A stretch of 64,000 bases of DNA, from the NCBI RefSeq assembly GCF_000376825.1, contig NZ_AQXW01000003.1, positions 186,001 to 250,000 of the forward strand, in the 5' to 3' direction. The position numbers were made by a program, and so were the translations under genes. This DNA comes from Demetria terragena DSM 11295 (GTDB taxonomy: Bacteria > Actinomycetota > Actinomycetes > Actinomycetales > Dermatophilaceae). The notes under the pieces were generated by a model. That model made no database searches, was not told where the DNA came from, and worked only from the letters and a program-made list of their open reading frames with translations. Positions 26,456 through 36,030 of the stretch are shown here, piece after piece (position 1 is the stretch's first letter; the number at the start of each line of letters is the position of its first letter).

Positions 26456-27491
26456 GGACATCGCGCGGGAGGCCATGGGCAGTACGCCCAGCCTTGCCCG
26501 GTGTGGTCTCTGCGGCCAGGAGTGAGGACACCAGCGCGGCCTCGGCAGCCTCCAGCGCTGCGGTGAGCAACGGGTCTAGTAGGTGATCGGCGAGAGCAGG
26601 TGCTGGTTCGGCGGTGGAAACGGCGATGCCATAGTCGCCGCTCCCATGGGAGTACGACGCGCCCACTCGACCTAACGCAAACACTCCGCGGCGCGCGATC
26701 CGTGCGAGTTGGCGTGCGTCAATGGGTGCGTCGGTGACGAGCAGGACGATGCACGAATTGCCCTGTGTATGAGGCGCATTGCTCGCCGGACGGTCCCCGT
26801 GCGCGTCGTTTGGCCCACCCGGCCCGAGGACCTGCGCCGCTTTGAAGTCCTGGGTTCCTACGCGTAATGACCCGGAAAAATTGGTCAGAACGAGCGCACC
26901 AACGGTGGCGGGGGAGCCGGCCATCTCGGTGGTGCGGGAGGCCGTACCGATACCACCTTTGTAGCCCATACAGACCATGCCGCTGCCTGCGCCAATGGCG
27001 CCTTCGGCTGGCCGTTCCGCAGTTGCGGATTCGAGCGCCTGCTCGACATGTGCCGTGGTCACGGCGCGGGCGCGGATGTCGGACAACCAGGAGTCATTGC
27101 ATTCAGCAACAAGGGGATTGAGCGTGACGGTGTCCTCGTATCCAGGCTGGCGCAAAACCCATCCGGTGAGTGCGTCGGCCGCCAAGAACGTCGACAGGGT
27201 GGCCGTGAGAACGATCGGCGTCTCAAGACATCCGAGTTCGGCCACTTGGGTCGCGCCTATGAGTTTGCCGTGGCCGTTGCCCACCGCGATAGCTGCCGGA
27301 AGCGTGCGTCGGTCCGCGCCGAGTTGGTCGAACCGCACCGCGGTGACGCCCGAGACGACGTCGGGGCTGGTGCGTACGTCCTGGTGGCCTACGCGGACAC
27401 CGGGCACGTCAGTCACCCCATCGGTGGGGCCTAGAGCGGTCCGATGGCGAAGGGCCGAGGCGAGGTCCGACCGGTCTCCTGCAAAGTTCAC
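26403..27491 (-). CDS. P1 family peptidase (DmpA-like aminopeptidase)
   Basis: This 362-aa enzyme belongs to the N-terminal nucleophile P1/DmpA family that removes D- or L-residues or beta-peptides. Family signatures are GVTDVPGVRVGHQDV, NGHGKLIG, GAIGAGSGMVCMGYKGG, and the predicted autocleavage site before Ser in HTQGNSCIVLLVTDAP. Cleavage there would release an alpha and a beta chain. No signal peptide is visible, so it is probably cytoplasmic. The IclR-type regulator at 27528 is divergent and could control it. Confidence 0.9.
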   Translation of the reverse strand: MNFAGDRSDLASALRHRTALGPTDGVTDVPGVRVGHQDVRTSPDVVSGVTAVRFDQLGADRRTLPAAIAVGNGHGKLIGATQVAELGCLETPIVLTATLSTFLAADALTGWVLRQPGYEDTVTLNPLVAECNDSWLSDIRARAVTTAHVEQALESATAERPAEGAIGAGSGMVCMGYKGGIGTASRTTEMAGSPATVGALVLTNFSGSLRVGTQDFKAAQVLGPGGPNDAHGDRPASNAPHTQGNSCIVLLVTDAPIDARQLARIARRGVFALGRVGASYSHGSGDYGIAVSTAEPAPALADHLLDPLLTAALEAAEAALVSSLLAAETTPGKAGRTAHGLPRDVLSRADAEQPTSPGHIRP

Positions 27492-27527
27492 GTAGTCACG
27501 GTAGTAGGCCCGGCTACCGTGGCGTCC

Positions 27528-28220
27528 ATGAGCGACCCCAGTGCCTCACCAAGTTCGCCTGACTTGGGCGGCGAGACCTCACAGACGATGGATCGTGGGC
27601 TGGCCCTCCTGAGCGTGCTTACCTCGGGGTCTCGACCAGCTGGCGCAACGATTACCGAACTCGCGGCAGACCTGAACGTCGGTCGACCCGTCATCTATCG
27701 CCTGCTCGCGTCGTTGGCACGGCATGACCTCGTGGCGCGCCGCGCTGATGGGCGAGTTGGGCCGGGCCTGGGATTGCTGCGTTGGGGTAGCGCGGCGCGA
27801 CCACTGGTGGTGGAAGCTGCGATTCCGGTGCTGCGGGTGTTGGCTGACACGGTCAACGCCACCGCGCACCTCGCGATCGCCGAGCAGGGTGAAGCGTTGG
27901 CGGTCGCCGTCGTCGAACCCACGTTGGGTGATCTGCACGTCTCCTACCGGGTCGGCGCACGCCATCCGTTGGATGCGGGAGCTGCCGGTCGGGCGATCTT
28001 GTTAGGTCGCGATGATCCACCGCACGCGGCGGAGCGCTACGTCGTGACCGACGGTGAACTTCAGGCGGGCGCCCACGGCTTGGCCGCACCCGTAGTGGGC
28101 ATACCCGGGCTCGAGGCATCGGTCGGCGTGGTGTCTCTGCAGGCCCTCGACGCTGACCGGGTTGGGCCGCGAGTCGTTGCGGCGGCCCACGCAGTGTCAG
28201 CGGCGCTCGGCGCGGGCTGA
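27528..28220 (+). CDS. IclR-like transcriptional regulator
   Basis: The 230-aa protein starts at ATG 27528 (MSDPSASPSSPD). The winged helix is seen in TITELAADLNVGRPVIYRLL (about residues 45-64). The C-terminal half is an IclR effector-like domain (ATAHLAIAEQGEALAVAVVE, GARHPLDAGAAGRAIL, LAAPVVGIPGLEASVGVVSL). It is 36 bp from the start of the divergent P1 peptidase, its most likely target. Its 3' end overlaps the converging lrp-like gene by 24 bp. Confidence 0.86.
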   Translation: MSDPSASPSSPDLGGETSQTMDRGLALLSVLTSGSRPAGATITELAADLNVGRPVIYRLLASLARHDLVARRADGRVGPGLGLLRWGSAARPLVVEAAIPVLRVLADTVNATAHLAIAEQGEALAVAVVEPTLGDLHVSYRVGARHPLDAGAAGRAILLGRDDPPHAAERYVVTDGELQAGAHGLAAPVVGIPGLEASVGVVSLQALDADRVGPRVVAAAHAVSAALGAG

Positions 28221-28679
28221 CTCCTGCACGAGTGGACCAGTTCTGCGCGGGAGGATCTCGGCCAACGCAATCACAGTATTCGTCCGGGTCACAGTCCCGC
28301 GGCGCACGATCAGGTCAATCACGCGCTGCAGGTCAGGGTTGTCACGGGCGACAACGCGAACCATCAGGTCCCCGTCGCCGGTAATCGTATGGACCTCGAG
28401 CACTTCGGGGATACCGCGCAGGTGCTCCAAGATCGCGTCGTGGCCGTCATGCTGCTGGATCGCGAGGGTGGCAAATGCGGTAACCGGGTAGCCGAGCGCG
28501 GCGGGGTCGATGGACGGCGCCTGCGACCTGATGACCCCACGATGCATGAGTCGATCGAGTCGCGCCTGCACCGTGCCGCGGGCCACTCCGAGCTCACGGG
28601 ACGCGCCGAGGACGCCGACCTGTGGGCGCTCAGCCAGAAGGGTGAGGAGGCGCGCATCGAGTGAATCCACCGCAGACAT
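28197..28679 (-). CDS. Lrp/AsnC-family regulator
   Basis: This 160-aa feast/famine regulator starts at ATG 28679 (MSAVDSLDARLLTLL). The helix-turn-helix (ASRELGVARGTVQARLDRL, residues about 24-42) precedes the RAM ligand-binding domain (PVTAFATLAIQQHDG, VLEVHTITGDGDLMVRVVAR). It is divergent from hpd, 107 bp apart, and is the natural candidate to regulate tyrosine or phenylalanine catabolism. A palindrome GCACAATGTGC lies between them. Confidence 0.92.
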   Translation of the reverse strand: MSAVDSLDARLLTLLAERPQVGVLGASRELGVARGTVQARLDRLMHRGVIRSQAPSIDPAALGYPVTAFATLAIQQHDGHDAILEHLRGIPEVLEVHTITGDGDLMVRVVARDNPDLQRVIDLIVRRGTVTRTNTVIALAEILPRRTGPLVQESARAERR

Positions 28680-28714
28680 GGACAAAGTGTATGCGCCTAG
28701 CCGACTAAGGCCAG

Positions 28715-28725
28715 GCACAATGTGC
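28715..28725. promoter_or_regulatory. Palindrome between lrp-like gene and hpd, possible Lrp operator
   Basis: GCACA-A-TGTGC is a perfect 11-bp inverted repeat with a similar half-site downstream (GTGCAATGTG at 28736). The spacing and position between a divergent Lrp/AsnC gene and its presumed target are typical of Lrp-type operators. Binding is inferred. Confidence 0.45.
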
Positions 28726-28765
28726 AGGATGTGTAGTGCAATGTGATCGTCTTGCTTGGTCATGA

Positions 28766-29992
<1,227 letters not shown>

Positions 29993-30011
29993 CTCCCGCC
30001 TAACTGCGACC

Positions 30012-30059
30012 TTCGGTCAGACCATCCGTGAGCACGAGCGCACGGATGGTCTGACCGAA
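30012..30059 (+). terminator. Long hairpin downstream of hpd
   Basis: TTCGGTCAGACCATCCGTG and its exact 19-base complement CACGGATGGTCTGACCGAA are separated by a 10-base loop, 20 bp after the hpd stop. There is no real T-tract. This is probably the terminator of hpd and insulates the downstream symporter. Confidence 0.75.
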
Positions 30060-30177
30060 CGCTTTGTCCGCTTCCGGGCTCTTGCGACACGCCGCCGGGT
30101 TGCAGTCCAGGGTGTGATCCGGGAACAGTGGATGACCGCGAAGGTGGGACAGGAGAGTGATGTCCCGCTACTGTGTC

Positions 30178-30193
30178 TGATTGTCGACAATCA
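30178..30193. promoter_or_regulatory. Operator copy 1 upstream of the MHS symporter gene
   Basis: TGATTGTCGACAATCA is a perfect 16-bp palindrome 34 bp before the symporter ATG. It shares the core ATTGTCGACAAT with the site at 32948 and, with one change, 41952. The form is typical of GntR/FadR-type operators; the FCD regulator at 36031 is the presumed binder. Confidence 0.75.
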
Positions 30194-30227
30194 CTATGAG
30201 CGAGCACCCGTCAGGGGAGGCCAGCAG

Positions 30228-31607
30228 ATGAGCACGAGTCCGACGACGACTTCGACTGGGGAACCAGAAGTTCCCAAGAGTGTCCTACACCGAGCAATCG
30301 GCGCGTCCGCGATCGGAAACGCGGTCGAGTGGTTCGACTACGGCGTGTATGCCGTCACTGCGGTGTACATCGCCGGGGCGCTCTTCGAGAGTGACAACGC
30401 CGCCACGTTGACGCTGCTGGGCTACGCGGTGTCCTTCCTCTTCCGCCCGCTCGGTGGCGCGATCTGGGGGCCGCTGGGTGACAAGATCGGCCGCAAGCGC
30501 GTGCTGGCGATGACGATTCTGCTGATGTCAGGCGCCACGCTCGCTGTTGGTCTCATCCCCTCGTACGCCCAGATCGGCATCTGGGCAGGTGTGTTGCTGT
30601 TCGTCTGCCGCACCGTGCAGGGCTTCTCGGCCGGTGGTGAATATGGCGGCGCAGCAACCTTCATGGCTGAGTACGCGCCTCGGAACAAGCGCGGCTTCTA
30701 TGGCTCGTTCCTCGAGGTCGGAACGCTCGCAGGTTTTGCCGGCGGGGCGGCGTTCGTGCTCGCGCTGCTGCAGTTCTTGAGCGAATCGCAGATGCAGGAT
30801 TGGGGTTGGCGGATACCGTTCTTCGTCGCTGCACCCCTGGGCCTGATCGGGATGTACTTGCGCTCGCGCATGGAAGACACCCCGATTTTCCGCGAACTCG
30901 AAGCGAAGGAAGAGGAGCAGGAGGAGATCAGCGGGATCTACAAGATCCTGTTCGGCAAGTATCTGCGGCCCATGGCAATCATGTTCTGCATGGTGATCTC
31001 AGTGAACGTGGTCAACTACACGCTGCTGAGTTACAGCCCGACGTACTTCGAGACCGAGCTCGACATGTCGACGAACGACGCACTGATCGCGATATTGATC
31101 GGACAGGTCGCCATGGCGATCGTCCTTCCGTTCATCGGTGCGTTGTCCGACAAGACTGGCCGAAGGCCGATGTGGCTGTTTTCCTGCGCTGCGACGGCCT
31201 TCGCTGCGATCCCGATGTATCACCTGATGGGAGCCAGCTCGACCGGTGCCATCATTGGCTTCCTCGTCATCGGGCTGCTGTACGCGCCGCAGCTCGCCAC
31301 GATCTCGGCAACCTTCCCAGCGATGTACCCCACGGTCGTGCGCTTTGCGGGAGTGGCCCTGGCCTACAACGTGTCTACCGCGGCCTTTGGCGGAACATCG
31401 CCCTTGGTTAACGACAGGATGATCGAAGCAACGGGCGACAACATCTTCCCGGCCTACTACACGGTGGCCGCATGCGTCATCGGCTTCATCGCTTCCTGGT
31501 TCCTCATCGAAACCAAGGGAGAGTCGTTGCGGGGCACCGAGATTCCCGGAACCCCTGAGGCGCACGCCGAGCAGACGCAACTCAATGCTGAGCGCGGAAA
31601 CGCCTGA
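30228..31607 (+). CDS. MFS metabolite:H+ symporter (MHS family, ProP-like)
   Basis: The 459-aa membrane protein starts at ATG 30228 after AGGGGAGG. The MHS hallmark GNAVEWFDYGVYAVTAVYIA opens TM1. The loop 2-3 MFS signature is seen in GPLGDKIGRKRVLAMTI, and CRTVQGFSAGGEYGGAATFM matches the RxxQGxxxGGEYG motif of ProP, ShiA and KgtP. Twelve membrane segments are expected. Relatives carry betaine, proline, ectoine, shikimate or dicarboxylates with protons. A shared operator links it to the aminotransferase/dehydrogenase pair and the divergent catabolic locus, so it probably imports their substrate. Confidence 0.93.
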   Translation: MSTSPTTTSTGEPEVPKSVLHRAIGASAIGNAVEWFDYGVYAVTAVYIAGALFESDNAATLTLLGYAVSFLFRPLGGAIWGPLGDKIGRKRVLAMTILLMSGATLAVGLIPSYAQIGIWAGVLLFVCRTVQGFSAGGEYGGAATFMAEYAPRNKRGFYGSFLEVGTLAGFAGGAAFVLALLQFLSESQMQDWGWRIPFFVAAPLGLIGMYLRSRMEDTPIFRELEAKEEEQEEISGIYKILFGKYLRPMAIMFCMVISVNVVNYTLLSYSPTYFETELDMSTNDALIAILIGQVAMAIVLPFIGALSDKTGRRPMWLFSCAATAFAAIPMYHLMGASSTGAIIGFLVIGLLYAPQLATISATFPAMYPTVVRFAGVALAYNVSTAAFGGTSPLVNDRMIEATGDNIFPAYYTVAACVIGFIASWFLIETKGESLRGTEIPGTPEAHAEQTQLNAERGNA

Positions 31608-31617
31608 CCAACACCGA

Positions 31618-31662
31618 CAGGCGAAGGGCCGCCACCCCAACGGGGTGGCGGCCCTTCGCCTG
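31618..31662. terminator. Bidirectional terminator between convergent symporter and aminotransferase genes
   Basis: A perfect 21-bp stem (CAGGCGAAGGGCCGCCACCCC and complement) with loop AAC lies between the stops at 31607 and 31677. Its symmetry and position suit termination from both sides. Confidence 0.85.
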
Positions 31663-31676
31663 TGCCGGGTGCGGGG

Positions 31677-32927
31677 TCAGAGCGTGGACGCCACGACCTT
31701 CTCCCAGATGCCGACTGCTTCGTCGACCAGTGGCTCGTCGACCACGAGGGCCGGGATGAAGCGCACGACCTGGCCCCAGGGTCCGCAGGTGAGGAGCAGG
31801 AGGCCCTGCTCGGCGGCGGCCTGTTGTGCCCGCGCTGCGGCGGCACCGTCCGGGTTGCCGTCTGCGTCGCGGAACTCGTTGCCAATCATGAGGCCGAGGC
31901 CGCGCACGTCGGTGATCGCGTCGTACTTGTCGGCCACCCCTTGCAATCCGGCCTTCAGCTGAGCACCACGAGCGGCGGAGTTCTCGACCAGCTTCTCCTC
32001 CTGGATCACCTCCAGAGTGGCTAGCGCAGCCGCGCAGGCCACGGCGTTGGCGCCGTATGTGCCGCCCTGCGAGCCTGGCCAGGCCTTCTCCATGAGCGCG
32101 CTGGAGGCGGCGATACCCGAGATGGGGAAACCGGAGGCGATGCCCTTGGCGGTCACCAGGATGTCGGGTTGCACGCCGAAGTGGTCCAGCCCCCAAAACT
32201 TGCCAGTGCGACCCCAACCGGTCTGCACTTCATCAAGCACCAGCAGGATGCCGTGCTTGTCGGCACGCTCCCGCAGGCCCTGCAGGAATGCCGTGTTCGC
32301 CGGGACGTAGCCGCCTTCGCCGAGGACTGGCTCGATGAAGAACGCGGCCGTTTCGTTCGGTGCGCTCATGGTTTGCAGGGTGTAGTCGAGTTGCTTGAGT
32401 GCGAAGGCGGTGCACTCTTCCTCACTCCACCCGAAGAATCCCGGGTCCGGGAACGGCGTGGTGTAGACGCCGCCCATCAGTGGCGAGATGCCGGCGCGGA
32501 ACTTCGTGCCAGACGTCGTCATGGTCGCGGTGGCGACCGTACGTCCGTGAAACCCGCCATGGAAGGTGATGATGTTGGGGCGACCCGTGGCCTGACGCGA
32601 CAAGCGCAGCGCGGCCTCGATGGCCTCCGAGCCGGAGTTGGCGAAGAAGGTCCGATCCAAGCCGGCCGGGAGTACCTCGCTCAGTCGCTCAGTGAGCTTG
32701 AGTAGCGGCTCGTGCATGATCGTCGTGTATTGCCCGTGGATGAGCTTGCCGACCTGCTCCTGCGCGGCGGCGACGACCTTGGGGTGGCAGTGCCCGGTAC
32801 TCGTCACTCCGATGCCCGCCGTAAAGTCCAAGTATCGACGCTCTTGGGCGTCGAAAAGCAACGCTCCTTCGCCGCGAGTCGCGACAACGGGAGTTGCTTG
32901 CTTCAGTACGGGAGACAGCTCGGCCAT
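31677..32927 (-). CDS. Class III (GabT/DoeD-type) omega-aminotransferase
   Basis: This 416-aa PLP enzyme transfers a terminal amino group, typically from 4-aminobutyrate, diaminobutyrate or a related diamine acid, to 2-oxoglutarate or pyruvate. The start is ATG 32927 after GGAGGTCAACG. Conserved parts are FFANSGSEAIEAALRLSRQ, FHGGFHGRT, LVLDEVQTGWGRTGKF with the PLP-contacting Asp, and the Schiff-base lysine in DILVTAKGIASGFPISG. It is divergent from the aldehyde dehydrogenase, with the operator between. Together they would convert an omega-amino acid to a semialdehyde and then to an acid. GABA and 2,4-diaminobutyrate are the leading candidates. Confidence 0.9.
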   Translation of the reverse strand: MAELSPVLKQATPVVATRGEGALLFDAQERRYLDFTAGIGVTSTGHCHPKVVAAAQEQVGKLIHGQYTTIMHEPLLKLTERLSEVLPAGLDRTFFANSGSEAIEAALRLSRQATGRPNIITFHGGFHGRTVATATMTTSGTKFRAGISPLMGGVYTTPFPDPGFFGWSEEECTAFALKQLDYTLQTMSAPNETAAFFIEPVLGEGGYVPANTAFLQGLRERADKHGILLVLDEVQTGWGRTGKFWGLDHFGVQPDILVTAKGIASGFPISGIAASSALMEKAWPGSQGGTYGANAVACAAALATLEVIQEEKLVENSAARGAQLKAGLQGVADKYDAITDVRGLGLMIGNEFRDADGNPDGAAAARAQQAAAEQGLLLLTCGPWGQVVRFIPALVVDEPLVDEAVGIWEKVVASTL

Positions 32928-32947
32928 CGTTGACCTCCAAGTTGATA

Positions 32948-32961
32948 GATTGTCGACAATC
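32948..32961. promoter_or_regulatory. Operator copy 2 between aminotransferase and aldehyde dehydrogenase genes
   Basis: GATTGTCGACAATC is a perfect 14-bp palindrome lying 20 bp upstream of the aminotransferase ATG and 43 bp upstream of the dehydrogenase ATG. It is identical in core to the site at 30178. One bound dimer could control both directions. Confidence 0.75.
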
Positions 32962-33004
32962 ACTCTAGAGCACAGAACCAACTCCGTCGAAGGGCACTTC
33001 ACTC

Positions 33005-34501
33005 ATGACAACGTCCTCCCAGACCTCGGGAAGCTCGACTCGTTCAGAAGCGGAACAACGAGTGCTTCAGCGCGTCGAATCGCGCATGCTGATCGGCGGC
33101 GAATGGGTCTCCGCTGAGGGCAATGCCACCTTCGACGTCGACGACCCAGCCAACGGTGAAGTGATCGCGCAGGTCGCCGATGCCACGCCGGCTGATGGAC
33201 GCCGGGCACTCGACGCGGCGGTGGCCGCGCAGGCCGACTTCGCCAAGACCACACCGCAGGAACGACATGACCTGCTGATGAAGGCGTACGACGCGCTCAT
33301 CGCAAACCAGGACGACCTCGCGCTCCTCATGACCTTGGAGATGGGCAAGCCCGTCGCCGAGGCGAAGGGCGAAATCACCTATGCCGCAGCCTTTTTCCGC
33401 CACTTCGCCCATGAGGCGCTGCGCATTGCAGGAGAGTTCCAGACCGCGCCCGCCGGAAACGCCCGGTTCATGATCACGAAGCAACCGGTCGGCCCGTGCC
33501 TGCTCATCACTCCGTGGAATTTCCCGCTCGCGATGGGCACCCGCAAGATCGGACCGGCCCTGGCGGCCGGGTGTACGAGCGTCATCAAGCCTGCGCACCA
33601 GACCCCACTGTCGATGCTCGCGTTGGGCCAGATTCTGGTCGACGTCGGTGTCCCACCCGGTGTCGTCAACATCGTGACCTGCACCGGGGCGGGCGAGGTG
33701 ATGGAACCGCTGATCCGGTCAGGAGATGCGCGAAAGCTCTCGTTCACAGGTTCGACCAAAATCGGCAAGGTGCTCCTGGAGCAGTGCGCGGAAAAGGTGC
33801 TCAGGACGTCGATGGAGCTTGGCGGCAATGCTCCGTTCATCGTCTTCGAGGACGCGGACCTCGACGAGGCGGTCACCGGAGCGATGCAGGCCAAGATGCG
33901 CAACATGGGCGAGGCGTGCACGGCTGCTAACCGAATCTACGTGCACGAGAGCGTGATTGAAGAGTTCGGTCAACGCCTCAGTGCAACAATGGCTGAACTG
34001 AAGGTCGGTCCTGGTACCGCCGAAGGCACTCAGGTTGGACCGCTGGTCGACCAGGCCGGACGCCAGAAAGTGAGTGATTTGGTCGCGGACGCCAAGGACA
34101 AGGGCGCTTCGGTGCTCACGGGTGGCGAAGCCCCGGACGGTCCGGGCTACTTCTACCCGCCGACGGTGCTGACCGGAGTGCCTGAGGACGCCCGCATGGT
34201 CCGGGAAGAGATCTTTGGACCGGTCGCGCCGCTCACTCCTTTCACTTCCGAAGATGAGGTCATTGCGGCAGCGAACAGTACCGAGTTCGGCCTCGTGTCC
34301 TATGTGTTCACCAATGACCTGCGACGCGCGCTGCGGGTCGCAGAGCGTATTGAGTCCGGAATGGTCGGGCTCAATCAGGGCGTGGTGTCCAACCCGGCCG
34401 CTCCCTTTGGTGGCATCAAGGAGTCGGGCTTGGGCCGCGAGGGCGGCAGCGTCGGCATTGATGAGTTCCTGGAGGTCAAGTACATCGGTGTCGCGATGTA
34501 G
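33005..34501 (+). CDS. NAD(P)-dependent aldehyde dehydrogenase, succinate-semialdehyde dehydrogenase-like
   Basis: This 498-aa enzyme oxidises an aldehyde to the acid. The catalytic general base is in MELGGNAPFIVFEDAD and the nucleophilic cysteine in MGEACTAANRIYVHES, where GabD-type enzymes read GQTC or GEAC. The cofactor-binding strand LSFTGSTKIGKVLLE precedes them, and the C-terminal SGMVGLNQGVVSNPAAPFGG closes the site. It is divergent from the class III aminotransferase and shares its operator, so the likely substrate is the semialdehyde that enzyme makes (succinate or aspartate semialdehyde). The stop lies inside the first copy of a 25-bp tandem duplication. Confidence 0.92.
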   Translation: MTTSSQTSGSSTRSEAEQRVLQRVESRMLIGGEWVSAEGNATFDVDDPANGEVIAQVADATPADGRRALDAAVAAQADFAKTTPQERHDLLMKAYDALIANQDDLALLMTLEMGKPVAEAKGEITYAAAFFRHFAHEALRIAGEFQTAPAGNARFMITKQPVGPCLLITPWNFPLAMGTRKIGPALAAGCTSVIKPAHQTPLSMLALGQILVDVGVPPGVVNIVTCTGAGEVMEPLIRSGDARKLSFTGSTKIGKVLLEQCAEKVLRTSMELGGNAPFIVFEDADLDEAVTGAMQAKMRNMGEACTAANRIYVHESVIEEFGQRLSATMAELKVGPGTAEGTQVGPLVDQAGRQKVSDLVADAKDKGASVLTGGEAPDGPGYFYPPTVLTGVPEDARMVREEIFGPVAPLTPFTSEDEVIAAANSTEFGLVSYVFTNDLRRALRVAERIESGMVGLNQGVVSNPAAPFGGIKESGLGREGGSVGIDEFLEVKYIGVAM

Positions 34502-34545
34502 GACCGTGGAGTCCATGCAGATGTAGGACCGTGGAGTCCATGCAT
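34496..34545 (+). repeat. 25-bp tandem duplication spanning the aldehyde dehydrogenase stop codon
   Basis: ATGTAGGACCGTGGAGTCCA followed by TGCAG occurs twice in a row (34496-34520 and 34521-34545), differing only in the last base. The first copy includes the TAG stop. The duplication leaves the protein unchanged and just adds 25 bp before the terminator. Confidence 0.85.
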
Positions 34546-34578
34546 AGGGGCCGGTCGAGATACTCGACCGGCCCCTAT
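34544..34578. terminator. Bidirectional terminator between aldehyde dehydrogenase and secreted protease genes
   Basis: ATAGGGGCCGGTCGAG and its exact complement flank the loop ATA. The inner bases GGTCGAGATACTCGACC resemble the short repeat elements at 743-1159 and 50571-50640. Confidence 0.82.
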
Positions 34579-34592
34579 CGCTGCCCTGCGAA

Positions 34593-35777
34593 CTACTGGG
34601 TTTCGAGCGTGACGCCGTAGTTCTTCGCGGCATCCCAGACTGGCTGCACATAACTCGTGCTGTTCTTGATGTTGCCCCCGTTAAAGGCGCAACGCTGGGT
34701 GGTGGGTCCGCCGGAGGTCATGCCCTGGGCCTGATCGCCCCAGATGTAGGCGCCGCCACTGTCCCCGGGCGCACTACACACTGTCGTGCGAGCGAGGCCG
34801 CTCACCGGTGTGCGCACGCCGGCTTGGTTCGTGTAGGTCACCCGGTTGTTGTAACTCTTGACATTGCCGCAGGTCCATCCCGAGGTGTTTCCGGCCTTAC
34901 ACACGGCGGCATTAATCGGGGCCTTCTGCATTCCTCGAACGGGGAGCGTGACTCCTGCGCGAGTGTCGACGTAGGGCTGTCCGGTGTCTTCGTTGTCAAT
35001 GTCCATGATTCCCATGTCGACGCTCGCTCGGCCTTCAGTAAAGCGCGTCGCGAAGGTGTATCCGAGCTTAGTTCCGGCCGCGTTGTAGACATTGGGGTAT
35101 TTCGCTAGGACGCAGTGTCCTGCCGTCAGAAGTACCGTGTGGCCGCCAGCAAGGCGCCCCGGAAATCCCAAGGAGCAGTATTTGTTGGGGTCGTTTGGGT
35201 CAAATCGCATCGCTTGGCCGGGGATGACGTCGGCATAGGTACTCAAGTCGTCGCCGCGCTTGACCGTCCCATCGGTCGTCGACTTGATCTGCGTGATCAC
35301 TGAACTCGGCGCGCTGTCCGTCACGGTGACGTTCAGCGTGCCCGTGGTGACGTCGGGCTCAATGGACTGGATGTGCGTCGACCGCTTGCCGAGGTCGGCG
35401 ACGAGTGCATCTGCTCGCTTGCCCAGCGTAGATTCGCCTCCTCCCACTCGGGCGGAGAGGCCAGCGGACCGAACCTTGGCCGCAGCCTTTTGCGAGGTGA
35501 CGACGACGACCAGTTTGTCGCCCTTGAAGTAGGACCCGTCGGCGGTGACGGTGCGCTCCACTGTCCGCAACGTTTTGCGCTGACGTTCTTGCGTGGAGAT
35601 GACGGCGCGAGCGGCCGTCGTGGAAATCCCTCGGTCTTTGGCGACAAACGAAGCGGCGGCATCCTTGAATGTGCCCGACGTGTCCGACGGTGGTGCGGGC
35701 GCGGCGGTGGCGCCAGAGGACAGTGCGACGGCGGCGAGGCCGACACCGCACACAGATGAAATGACTCGAGACTTCAT
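34593..35777 (-). CDS. Secreted S1-family serine protease (streptogrisin/alpha-lytic type)
   Basis: The 394-aa preproprotein starts at ATG 35777 after TCAGGAGAATTC. A signal peptide (to about residue 26, SSGATAAPA) is followed by a pro-region of roughly 150 residues (FKGDKLVVVVTSQKAAAKV, LGKRSTHIQSIEPDV) and the chymotrypsin-fold protease. Triad residues are His in VLLTAGHCVLAKY, Asp in VDMGIMDID and Ser in CSAPGDSGGAYIWGD. Six or more cysteines suggest disulfides. It would be exported and self-processed. Between its start and the GntR gene stop lies a 253-bp, comparatively AT-rich gap with no gene, presumably its promoter region. It has no evident link to the catabolic regulon and interrupts it. 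Confidence 0.93.
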   Translation of the reverse strand: MKSRVISSVCGVGLAAVALSSGATAAPAPPSDTSGTFKDAAASFVAKDRGISTTAARAVISTQERQRKTLRTVERTVTADGSYFKGDKLVVVVTSQKAAAKVRSAGLSARVGGGESTLGKRADALVADLGKRSTHIQSIEPDVTTGTLNVTVTDSAPSSVITQIKSTTDGTVKRGDDLSTYADVIPGQAMRFDPNDPNKYCSLGFPGRLAGGHTVLLTAGHCVLAKYPNVYNAAGTKLGYTFATRFTEGRASVDMGIMDIDNEDTGQPYVDTRAGVTLPVRGMQKAPINAAVCKAGNTSGWTCGNVKSYNNRVTYTNQAGVRTPVSGLARTTVCSAPGDSGGAYIWGDQAQGMTSGGPTTQRCAFNGGNIKNSTSYVQPVWDAAKNYGVTLETQ

Positions 35778-36030
35778 GAATTCTCCTGACCGAGATTCGA
35801 CGAGAAAATGGGCACCGCGCACGTCATCGCCAGTTCAGCGTCAATGTTGGGCTGGATGGGTGAAGTGTCGGGTTCTGCTATGCCGCCCCCGGCAACAAGG
35901 CGATCGTCACCTGATGCGACGCGACTCGTCAAGAATGAACGCTAAACCTTTACTCATTCCATAAGAATCCGGCAAGAATAGCGGCAGAAACGTGGAGAAA
36001 TGTGCTTCTGGAGGGTCGAAGATTCTCGAG

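Noticed and set aside
35778-36030. Specific promoter for the S1 protease in the AT-richer gap
   Set aside because: A TTGACG-like box is visible on the minus strand but no convincing -10 at proper spacing.
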